Below are positions 7,045-12,226 of a stretch of DNA of 12,226 nt, piece by piece. The first letter of the stretch is position 1. Each line of letters starts with the position of its first letter. Location of the stretch: positions 1 to 12,226 of the forward strand of contig CAZYDR010000108.1 in NCBI GenBank assembly GCA_964645285.1, in the 5' to 3' direction. Source of the DNA: JAYZAP01 sp964645285 (GTDB lineage Bacteria > Pseudomonadota > Alphaproteobacteria > JAAXGF01). The position numbers and the translations under genes were made by a program. Under the pieces are notes generated by a model. That model did no database searches. It was not told the DNA's origin and saw only the letters and a program-made list of their open reading frames with translations.

Positions 7045-7586
7045 GTCGCACCCCGGCCAGCGAGGTCTCGTTGGAGGTGCGCCTGTGGTCCAGGGTCATG
7101 CCATTCGACGTCCGTGACCCGTCGGCATGTGCTGACTTCTGTGGCCACCAGACCGCAGCCGGCTACGGGACGCTCCACGACCCGGAAACCGGTGAGGTGG
7201 TCTACGCCCATCGGGCTATGTGGTCACTCTGTACCGGCGAGGAGATTCCCGAGGGGCACGTCATAAGGCACACCTGCAACCGACCGAGCTGCATCCGCCC
7301 GGGACACCTACGCCTGGGCACGCCGGCCGACAATGAGCGGGACAAGGCCGAGGCCGGCCGGCACCGTGTCCTACCGAAACTGAACGATGCCGATGTCCGG
7401 GCGATCCGGCACTGCTACGCCACAGAACGCTTCTCCACCGGGGACCTGTCGAGGCTCTTCTTCTCCGGGTCCGGGGCGGGACAGCCGGCGGTGCAGCGAA
7501 TAGTGGCCGGGATTACCTACCGGAACGCCGGCGGTCCGATTATCCAACGTGGAAGGGGCCGACCACCGAAGCGGCGTGACCGATGA
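7041..7586 (+). CDS. HNH endonuclease with C-terminal DNA-binding region
   Basis: 181 residues starting at the ATGA shared with the polymerase stop. The core fits the HNH type found in homing-like nucleases: Cys30 and Cys34, GYGTLHD, AHRAMW (His57), IRHTCNRPSC (His77, Cys79, Cys84), PGHLRLGT (His89) and NERD (Asn98), ending AEAGR. After it come a LNDADVRAIRHCY stretch and a helix-turn-helix-like region (about 115-165), as in nucleases with a site-recognition domain, and a basic tail GRGRPPKRR. It sits between the polymerase and a small gene with coupled starts on both sides and shows no sign of intron sequence, so it is either a free-standing mobile nuclease fixed in the operon or a recruited replication or recombination nuclease. 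Confidence 0.85.
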   Translation: MSRTPASEVSLEVRLWSRVMPFDVRDPSACADFCGHQTAAGYGTLHDPETGEVVYAHRAMWSLCTGEEIPEGHVIRHTCNRPSCIRPGHLRLGTPADNERDKAEAGRHRVLPKLNDADVRAIRHCYATERFSTGDLSRLFFSGSGAGQPAVQRIVAGITYRNAGGPIIQRGRGRPPKRRDR

Positions 7587-7879
7587 AGTCAGCCGACCGA
7601 CTCTTCTATCTCCAGCTCGACGACCTCGAGGCAGCCATCGCCGAGATGAGGCGACTGTTCCCCGAGGCGATCCGGTCGTCGGAAGATGTTGGCCCCCGGG
7701 CAGCACCTGGCGTGTCGATCCGGAGTAGCTCCATCGCCGACCCGACGGCCACGATGGCCCTAGACCCCCGCCGCCGATCCAGGGCCCACAACCTGAAAAT
7801 GGCACGCCGCCGCACCAAGGGCGCCCTTGTGACCCTTCGGGAAGCGATCGGCCACGCCACCATCGCCGCCGAGTCCTAA
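7583..7879 (+). CDS. Hypothetical protein, 98 aa
   Basis: Start coupled by ATGA to the HNH gene; last gene of the replication operon. The N-terminal part (residues 1-30) is an acidic amphipathic stretch, LQLDDLEAAIAEMRRLFPEA. The middle contains the phrase SIADPTATMALDPRRR (50-65), and the C-terminal half is basic and helical (KMARRRTKGALVTLREAIGHA). I recall small actinophage proteins with a similar RSS...DPTA phrase followed by a helical region, but cannot name a domain with confidence. No catalytic motif, membrane segment or cysteine is present. Codon use and the coupled start make it a real gene; its function is unknown. Confidence 0.7.
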   Translation: MKSADRLFYLQLDDLEAAIAEMRRLFPEAIRSSEDVGPRAAPGVSIRSSSIADPTATMALDPRRRSRAHNLKMARRRTKGALVTLREAIGHATIAAES

Positions 7880-7898
7880 CCTCGAGCCGGGCGACGGC

Positions 7899-7965
7899 GT
7901 TGGCAGGGTGTCAACAAATAAAACAAGAAATGTCCCTCGGCACACATCCGTACAAATGTGCGCCG
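7899..7965. promoter_or_regulatory. Two dyad symmetries upstream of the sigma-like gene
   Basis: GTTGGCA-GGG-TGTCAAC (7899-7915) has seven-base arms with one mismatch. CGGCACACAT and ATGTGCGCCG (7938-7947, 7956-7965) have ten-base arms with one mismatch around an 8-nt centre. Between them lies an AT-rich stretch (AACAAATAAAACAAGAAATG) unlike the rest of the window. These look like operators or promoter-flanking sites for the 8061 gene. The element repeated elsewhere in the window is absent here, so this gene is probably controlled differently. No clear -35/-10 pair could be fixed. Confidence 0.45.
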
Positions 7966-8060
7966 ACGGTCCACGCCCGGGAACGTGCGCGTGGTGTATG
8001 CTTGTTTCTGCCGGGTGGGCTGATTCGGCTGACAACATCACAGCTATTTCAGGAGTTGCA

Positions 8061-8822
8061 ATGACGATCACGAATGATTCGGCCGACAGCCAGGCCGCCA
8101 TCCATTTCGACTTTCCGGACGCGGCGATGGAGCGCTACGTCAGGGGCGTTACCCGCCGCAAGTCCCGCCAGTGGCGGCTCAATGGCGAGGACAGCCGAGC
8201 GTTGATGAACGCCATCCTGGAGATTGCCATCAAGGCACGAGACGAGACCGACCCTGAACCGGCCGGCACCTTCCGAAGGCGATGGCAGGGGCGGGCGAAG
8301 CGCCGCATGAGGGCACTGCGTGACTTTCGGGCGGACATCGTCACCCGGCCGGGCTGGAACATGAGCACCTGGGACCAGCGACAGATCGACACCGCTCACG
8401 CCAGAGCCATCGACGAGCTACCGGACGCCATGCCGGACGAACAGCAAAAGAGGGCCAGGGAGATTTACACACTCGGCGGTGGGGCGGCCACGGTGTTCGA
8501 GAGCGAGAGCGGTCAAATGGTCTGGCTGGACGCCGCCGTCGGCCCTCACGAAGCGGAGGCGACCACCTGGCACGAGGTGACCGCCGATTCGGCCGTCGAC
8601 GTTGAAGACACCGCCGTCCGGCACATCTACTCGCAGCAGACCCTCACCGACCTGGCCGCCTCCGACCTGACGGACCGGCAAAAGATGGTCGCCCAGCTAC
8701 TGGAGAAGGGCGACAAGCCCGTCGAGATCGCTCGGATGCTAGGGCGGTCGAAGTCGACGATCAGCGCCGACATGGACGCCATCGGTGACTACCTGACCTG
8801 GCGCCGTACCGAAAACCAATGA
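8061..8822 (+). CDS. Sigma-70-like factor with region 4 helix-turn-helix
   Basis: 253 residues. I chose the ATG at 8061 because AGGAG lies just upstream (8051-8055); a longer frame from 7908 has no site and reads through the dyads. The layout matches sigma-70 proteins: a helical basic region (24-92) where region 2 would be; a region 3-like stretch (95-150) with RPGWNMSTWDQRQIDTAHA; the linker phrase WLDAAVG (155-161) and ADSAVDVEDTAV (175-186), like the SLDxPVG...D...PED linker of sigma factors; and region 4 (200-245) with LTDRQKMVAQLLEKGD and the recognition unit VEIARMLGRSKSTISADMDAI. Region 2 is poorly conserved, so it could instead be an HTH regulator. It probably directs host RNA polymerase to phage promoters. 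The next gene overlaps it by 4 nt. Confidence 0.68.
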   Translation: MTITNDSADSQAAIHFDFPDAAMERYVRGVTRRKSRQWRLNGEDSRALMNAILEIAIKARDETDPEPAGTFRRRWQGRAKRRMRALRDFRADIVTRPGWNMSTWDQRQIDTAHARAIDELPDAMPDEQQKRAREIYTLGGGAATVFESESGQMVWLDAAVGPHEAEATTWHEVTADSAVDVEDTAVRHIYSQQTLTDLAASDLTDRQKMVAQLLEKGDKPVEIARMLGRSKSTISADMDAIGDYLTWRRTENQ

Positions 8823-9970
8823 CTACCGAGGGGGACACCATGCCAACCGAAACCACCGGCGATTACGCCCGCCCTGACTGGTTCAGCAATCTGGACCTAT
8901 GGGAGGAGCGCTACCCGTCAGCCCATCCGACCGACGAAAAGTTCGGCAAGATCAAAGTCACCAAGGGTGTCCGGCACCTAATCAAACTCATCGAAACCGA
9001 GGGACCAGACGGTCTGGTGTTGGCCCGACATCCCAACCTGGGCCGGGGCCTAGCCCTACTGCTCGAAAAGAAGTTTGAGGTCGCCTCGGGCCTGGAGGGT
9101 CGGTGGAGGACCGTTGGCCGCACCGCCCGAACCTTGTCGGAGCGAGACTTCATCAGCATCCGCTACTGCGAGGTTGAGGAATGGGGACCTGTGTGGTGGC
9201 TGACGTTGAGGCCGCTTGGCCGGCGTCTGGCCTCCGACGCTCCCGAGGTCGCAGTGCCGGGGCCGCAGAAGGGCTGGAAAGTCACCGCCAAAAGTGTCAA
9301 CGAAACCGCCGGGCGAGCCCGGGCGCTAATGCCCCAGGCATACGGCCCGTCCGAGGCCAACTACAACGGCCTCTCATCCTGGCCCGACGAGCACATCTCG
9401 ATCCACATCGCCCGCCCACCGAGCGACGTCGAGCAGGTCTTCACGTTCCGCCTCGGCACCGCCATCGAAGGCCGGGGTGACCTCTCCGAGTATTACGACA
9501 GGTTCCTGCATGGCAAGAAACCGGTGGAGAAAGAGGTCGCCGCCGATGCAGTGCTGACCGCCGCCTACCTCGTCGAGTGTCGGATGGTCAAAGACCCCAA
9601 GAAGGTCGAGGACGTTTTGGCCACGCTCCGCTACCTGTCCGACGGGGACCTCCTGGCCGTTCGCCGGTGGCTGTTCGACCTTGGCGGCCCGGACGTTCAG
9701 GCAACCATGGCCGACAAAATGATGACGGACACCGACAACATTTCCCCCTGGATGTGGGTCAGCCTGACGTTGGACCTGCTGTTCGACGCTGTCTGGAAGG
9801 GTCCGAAGAATGGGCCCCAGCGCCGGTGGGCCCTACGCCAGATCCGTCGCCTAGCGGCCACCGCCCTGCAGTCCTGCATCGACCTCGACAACGAGATGGT
9901 TGTATTCGCCGGAACCCGGAGCGAGATGGCGGCCTCACAGCGGGAAGCGGACCAGGCGGACGAGGTCTAA
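8819..9970 (+). CDS. Hypothetical protein, 383 aa, possible winged-helix DNA-binding region
   Basis: I do not recognise a family. The start at 8819 is coupled to the sigma-like gene by ATGA; an in-frame ATG at 8840, with GAGGGGG before it, is an equally good start and would shorten the protein by seven residues. Residues from about 40 to 140 look like a winged helix: helices (VRHLIKLIETEG, GLALLLEKKFEVAS) and then a strand-turn-strand with EWGPVWWLTLRPLGRRLAS, a pattern seen in DNA-binding domains. The rest is mainly helical, with charged segments and a WMWVSLTLDLLFDAVW stretch around 317-332, too short and mixed for a clear membrane span. No enzyme motif is seen. Its place after the sigma-like gene and before a terminator suggests a regulatory or replication-initiation partner; this is a guess. 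Confidence 0.8.
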   Translation: MTTEGDTMPTETTGDYARPDWFSNLDLWEERYPSAHPTDEKFGKIKVTKGVRHLIKLIETEGPDGLVLARHPNLGRGLALLLEKKFEVASGLEGRWRTVGRTARTLSERDFISIRYCEVEEWGPVWWLTLRPLGRRLASDAPEVAVPGPQKGWKVTAKSVNETAGRARALMPQAYGPSEANYNGLSSWPDEHISIHIARPPSDVEQVFTFRLGTAIEGRGDLSEYYDRFLHGKKPVEKEVAADAVLTAAYLVECRMVKDPKKVEDVLATLRYLSDGDLLAVRRWLFDLGGPDVQATMADKMMTDTDNISPWMWVSLTLDLLFDAVWKGPKNGPQRRWALRQIRRLAATALQSCIDLDNEMVVFAGTRSEMAASQREADQADEV

Positions 9971-10020
9971 AGAGTCAGGCCGGACCGGGCAGCCCCTCGG
10001 TTCGGTCTGGCTCTTTCTGA
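9969..10020 (+). terminator. Strong hairpin terminator, probably bidirectional
   Basis: A 19-bp stem (9969-9987 with 9998-10016) has three wobble pairs and a 10-nt loop. The arms begin with AAAGAG and end with CTCTTT, so either strand gives a short T run. It overlaps the stop of the unknown gene, and copy C of the repeated element begins at the base after it. Confidence 0.85.
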
Positions 10021-10043
10021 ACTTAAAGGGGCCAAACTCCGAC
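10017..10043 (+). promoter_or_regulatory. Repeated 27-bp element, copy C (after the terminator)
   Basis: CTGAAC and CTCCGAC start 20 bases apart, with AGGGGCC in the middle. It begins immediately after the terminator stem, the same arrangement as copy B, which supports a promoter role for the downstream HNH gene. The predicted start of transcription by analogy would be G10054. Confidence 0.75.
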
Positions 10044-10147
10044 TGAAGGGACTGACGGGAAACCACCTCACCAACAGGTCGGGTGTGGTGCGAGCTTGCC
10101 CATGTTGGAGCCGCCCGCCCGACCTTCCCCTACCCACGATCGGACCC

Positions 10148-10498
10148 ATGGCACTTCGACGCAGTTGCATCGTCTGCGAAACCATTACCGAACCCGGCCA
10201 AGCCCGCTGCCCAGGCTGCCTACGGGTAGCTCGTCGCCGTTGGGACGCCGGAGCCACCGCCAACCGCCAGGCAAGACTGACGGGTGCAGGCGGGGCGGCT
10301 CGCCGTGAACGTCGAGCCATCAACAGCCGGGAAGGCGGTACCTGCGCCTGGTGTGCTGGTCAGTTCACCCCGGGGGGTCTACGTGTCGACCACGCCGTCC
10401 CCCTGTCTCGAGGCGGCACAGACCAACCCGAGAACATCCAGGTCCTCTGCGCTCCCTGCCATAACCTCAAGAGCCGCCAGGAGCAGCGGGTCGGGTAA
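10148..10498 (+). CDS. HNH endonuclease with N-terminal zinc ribbon, 116 aa
   Basis: The ATG at 10148 is preferred because the protein then starts directly before the zinc ribbon; a GTG at 10085 would add 21 residues of no clear pattern. Neither has a good ribosome binding site. The N-terminus has Cys7, Cys10, Cys21 and Cys24 (CIVC, CPGC). The nuclease core is a classic HNH: CAWC (66-69), RVDHAVPLSRGGTDQPENIQVLCAPCHNLKS with Asp81-His82, Asn96, Cys101, Cys104 and His105. It cuts DNA with a metal ion. HNH nucleases of this size often sit next to terminase genes in tailed phages, but no terminase is in the window. It follows copy C and precedes a terminator, so it may be its own transcript. Confidence 0.87.
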   Translation: MALRRSCIVCETITEPGQARCPGCLRVARRRWDAGATANRQARLTGAGGAARRERRAINSREGGTCAWCAGQFTPGGLRVDHAVPLSRGGTDQPENIQVLCAPCHNLKSRQEQRVG

Positions 10499-10507
10499 CA
10501 GTACGAA

Positions 10508-10540
10508 CCCTCCCCAGGGGGGTGGGAGGGCCTTTGCTCT
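10508..10540 (+). terminator. Intrinsic terminator after the HNH gene
   Basis: CCCTCCC (10508-10514) pairs with GGGAGGG (10524-10530) around a G-rich 9-nt loop, followed by CCTTTGCTCT. It is ten bases after the HNH stop. The T tract is broken, so efficiency is uncertain. Confidence 0.6.
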
Positions 10541-10642
10541 TCTCGCCGTTCACCGTTCACCGTGGCCCATCCGGATCGTCCGACGTCCCCACCAGCGGAG
10601 CCCCAGATCGTTCGTCCAGGGGGGTAAGGGGTTCGAAGTGCT

Positions 10643-10708
10643 AGACCCGCCGCCGTGGTATCCGGGCCACTGGGGCTCGGAGATCCGAGCCGGGTCTCGA
10701 CCCTTTTT
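10643..10708 (+). ncRNA. Structured RNA candidate with competing terminator hairpin
   Basis: AGACCC (10643-10648) can pair with GGGTCT (10692-10697), enclosing two hairpins: GTGG/CCAC (10655-10670) and a 7-bp stem GGCTCGG-AGAT-CCGAGCC (10674-10691). The same GGGT (10692-10695) can instead pair with ACCC (10700-10703) directly before TTTTT (10704-10708), which would be a terminator. The two foldings exclude each other, as in attenuators. It may also be only a tandem-hairpin terminator, and no known riboswitch was recognised. Confidence 0.4.
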
Positions 10709-10761
10709 CCAGACGCCCGAGTTTTGGCCTGTCGTCCAGCCAGCCATGAACGAAACCAAGC

Positions 10762-10788
10762 CTGAACCGGGGACGCCTGATCTCCGAC
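10762..10788 (+). promoter_or_regulatory. Repeated 27-bp element, copy E (upstream of the methyltransferase)
   Basis: CTGAAC and CTCCGAC start 20 bases apart, with GACGCCT in the middle. The ATG of the methyltransferase lies exactly 11 nt after the final C, the same distance as in copy D. An AGGAG sits in the gap, so translation from a longer message is also possible. Confidence 0.7.
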
Positions 10789-10798
10789 TAGGAGAGCC

Positions 10799-11530
10799 AT
10801 GGCGGCCAACCCGATCTACCAGACCGACCGGGCAACCCTTTACTGCGCCGACGCCCTCGACGTTCTCCCGACCATCCCGGCCGGCACCGTCGACCTCCTA
10901 CTGACCGACCCTCCCTACGGGGTCGGGTTCAGGTCAAACATGAGAACCGCCACGCCACGGTTCGACGCCATCGCCGGCGACGACTCGACTGACGTCGGCG
11001 AGGCCGTTGTGGCCACCGCCGTCCGGTGCCTCAAGTCGAGCCGGCATCTCTATGTCTTCGGGCCCTTCAAGGAAGCGCTCGATGCCATCCCCAACGTGTC
11101 CGAACCAGCCGAACTGATCTGGGACAAGGGGGCCCTGGGAATGGGGGACCTCACCCTTATCTACGGGCCGAGCTACGAGCCGATCTACTTCGCCACCCGG
11201 GCCACCCCTTCCGCCCAGGCCAAAGGCAACGGCCGCCTGGCCGCTCGCCTACGCCGGGGATCAGTCCTCCGGTACAACCGCCGGGCTGCCACCAAGTACC
11301 GCCATCCCACCGAGAAGCCCGTCGAGCTACTGCGGGCCCTCGTTGAGTGTTCATCGTTGCCCGGGGAGACCGTCCTGGACCCGTTCGTCGGGTCCGGATC
11401 CACGATGGTCGCCGCCGTCCTCACCGGGCGCCGGGCCATCGGTATGGAACTCACCGAGGAGTACGCCGCCCTGTCTGCGGAGCGCCTGGCCGAAGCGGAG
11501 ACCATCGCCGACCAGATCGACGGGGCATGA
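10799..11530 (+). CDS. Site-specific DNA amino-methyltransferase (N6-adenine or N4-cytosine, beta class)
   Basis: 243 residues with AGGAG six bases before the ATG. Motif IV DPPY is at 37-40, near the N-terminus, and the SAM-binding motif I LDPFVGSGST (193-202) is near the C-terminus, preceded by RHPTEKPVELL (168-178). This order defines the beta class of exocyclic amino methyltransferases. It transfers a methyl group from SAM to adenine N6 or cytosine N4 in a target site that I cannot predict. No restriction endonuclease partner is visible, so protection of phage DNA from host restriction, or epigenetic control, is the likely role. It is the first of a coupled cluster: the stop overlaps the next start by ATGA. 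Confidence 0.92.
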   Translation: MAANPIYQTDRATLYCADALDVLPTIPAGTVDLLLTDPPYGVGFRSNMRTATPRFDAIAGDDSTDVGEAVVATAVRCLKSSRHLYVFGPFKEALDAIPNVSEPAELIWDKGALGMGDLTLIYGPSYEPIYFATRATPSAQAKGNGRLAARLRRGSVLRYNRRAATKYRHPTEKPVELLRALVECSSLPGETVLDPFVGSGSTMVAAVLTGRRAIGMELTEEYAALSAERLAEAETIADQIDGA

Positions 11531-12144
11531 CCACCCACGTCATCTCGTTGTTCGACGAGTCGGCTGTGATGCTCGAACCGTGGCGCGACGCCGGGCACAC
11601 CTGCTGGGCGGTTGACCTCCTCCACCCGAGGGGCGTCACCGAGCGTGACGGCATCAACCTCGTCCGCCACGACCTGACCGTCCCGTGGCTGCCTCCGTTC
11701 GACCGGGACGACATCGTGTTCGTCGTCGCCTTCCCACCCTGTGACCACCTGGCTGTGTCGGGGGCACGATGGTTCAAGGGCAAGGGCCTCCGGGCGCTGG
11801 CGTCAGCGGTCAACCTGTTCGCCACCGCCTCCGAGTTCTGCGAATGGGCCCAGGCCCGATACATGATCGAGAACCCGGTGTCCACGATCTCGACCTACTG
11901 GCGCAAGCCGGACCACACCTTCAACCCGTGGCAGTTCACGACCCTCTGCCCGGACGACAACTACACCAAGAAGACCTGCCTGTGGACTGGTGGGGGCTTC
12001 GTGATGCCCGACCCTCAACCGCTGGCCGGTCTCCCCGAACCCGCCGACCGCATTTTCCGGATGGCACCTTCACCGGAGCGTGCCTCACTGCGATCCCGCA
12101 CCCCCAAGGGGTTCGCCCAGGCCGTCTACCTGGCCAACTCATGA
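11527..12144 (+). CDS. Short C5-cytosine-methyltransferase-like protein, 205 aa
   Basis: The ATGA overlap with the methyltransferase gene gives the start; a frame from 11347 is longer only by overlapping that gene. Motifs: a modified SAM-binding motif I, SLFDESAVMLEPWRDAG (7-23); a VDLLHP acidic motif; the catalytic motif IV PPC (70-72) followed by DHLAVSGARWFK; motif VI ENP (115-117); then YWRKPDHTFNP, NYTKKTCLW and SRTPKGFAQAV. This pattern is familiar from phage-encoded cytosine methyltransferases. The protein is much shorter than the usual 300 or more residues, so the target-recognition domain must be very small. The Gly-rich FxGxG of motif I is replaced by FDES. Activity is likely but the specificity is unknown; it could be a solitary DNA modification enzyme. 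Confidence 0.8.
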   Translation: MTTHVISLFDESAVMLEPWRDAGHTCWAVDLLHPRGVTERDGINLVRHDLTVPWLPPFDRDDIVFVVAFPPCDHLAVSGARWFKGKGLRALASAVNLFATASEFCEWAQARYMIENPVSTISTYWRKPDHTFNPWQFTTLCPDDNYTKKTCLWTGGGFVMPDPQPLAGLPEPADRIFRMAPSPERASLRSRTPKGFAQAVYLANS

Positions 12145-12226
12145 GACTCGATGCCAGTGCTGACCAGATGGACCGGACGGGGAAGCACCCCTGCGAGAAG
12201 CCCTACGAGATGATGTCTGACATCGT
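12141..12226 (+). CDS. Methylase-like protein, start only (runs off the window)
   Basis: An ATG in the ATGA overlap with the previous stop opens a frame that continues past the window end (28 codons seen). It reads MRLDASADQMDRTGKHPCEK and continues PYEMMSDIV. The phrase TGKHPCEKPYEMM resembles the HP(T/C)EKP segment that lies just before motif I in beta-class DNA methyltransferases, where it normally falls in the C-terminal half. Here it comes only some 15 residues after the start, so the gene may encode a short, C-terminal-half-like methylase or an N-terminally truncated copy. The assignment is tentative because most of the gene is missing. Confidence 0.55.
   Translation, partial: MRLDASADQMDRTGKHPCEKPYEMMSDI

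Larger units (their letters stand above)
10499..10798. other. Non-coding region before the methyltransferase cluster
   Basis: These 300 bases hold no gene that I accept. They contain a terminator at 10508-10540, a tandem GTTCACC repeat near 10548, a structured stretch ending in a T run (10643-10708), and copy E of the repeated element (10762-10788) ending just before the methyltransferase start. A GTG-started frame at 10638 remains open to 10904 but would overlap the methyltransferase by over 100 nt. Confidence 0.6.

Noticed and set aside
7908..8060. A 51-codon N-terminal extension of the sigma-like protein
   Set aside because: The frame is open but starts without a ribosome binding site and reads through the dyads; the ATG at 8061 has AGGAG five bases upstream.
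10629..10640. GGGTTCGAAGTG, which resembles a tRNA T-loop
   Set aside because: The flanking bases cannot form a T-stem, and no acceptor, D or anticodon arm is found on either strand.
10638..10904. A GTG-started 88-codon frame with a purine-rich site upstream
   Set aside because: It would overlap the certain methyltransferase gene by 106 nt and reads as Pro/Thr/Ser-rich shadow sequence there; it also covers the hairpins. Not fully excluded.

Overview
The window looks like the replication and early-gene region of a high-GC temperate actinobacteriophage (or a prophage or related element). Clues are the compact rightward operon with repeated 4-nt ATGA stop/start overlaps, GTG starts, strong G/C bias at third codon positions, and a family mix typical of such phages: RecB-like exonuclease, phiC31 gp3-like protein, Holliday-junction-resolvase-like nuclease, primase-helicase, family A polymerase, HNH nucleases and methyltransferases. 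The threonine-rich linker of the lipoprotein at the left end resembles proteins common in Acidimicrobiia, so a host in that part of Actinobacteria is possible, but this is a weak inference.

Layout. 1-282 is the start of a leftward lipoprotein gene. 313-611 holds two small rightward genes, the second a holin-like membrane protein. 612-939 is non-coding, with two copies of a repeated promoter-like element flanking a strong terminator. 940-7879 is the main replication operon: exonuclease, gp3-like protein, resolvase-like nuclease, primase-helicase, DNA polymerase, HNH nuclease, small unknown protein. 7880-8060 is a regulatory gap with two dyads. 8061-9970 encodes a sigma-70-like factor and an unknown protein and ends in a strong hairpin terminator. 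10148-10498 is an HNH nuclease. 10499-10798 is non-coding with two terminators and a structured stretch. 10799-12226 is a methyltransferase cluster: a beta-class amino-methyltransferase, a short C5-cytosine methyltransferase, and the start of a third methylase-like gene.

The most striking signal is a 27-bp element, CYGAAC-N4-RRSGSYY-N3-CTCCGAC, found five times with identical internal spacing and only in non-coding or start-proximal DNA (765, 882, 2710, 10017, 10762). Two copies directly follow terminators. In two others the start codon lies exactly 11 nt after the last base, which would fit leaderless transcripts. The same window encodes its own sigma-like protein. I propose, as inference, a phage-specific promoter class read by that sigma factor or a related regulator. 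One copy seems to drive a very short RNA (about 802-880).
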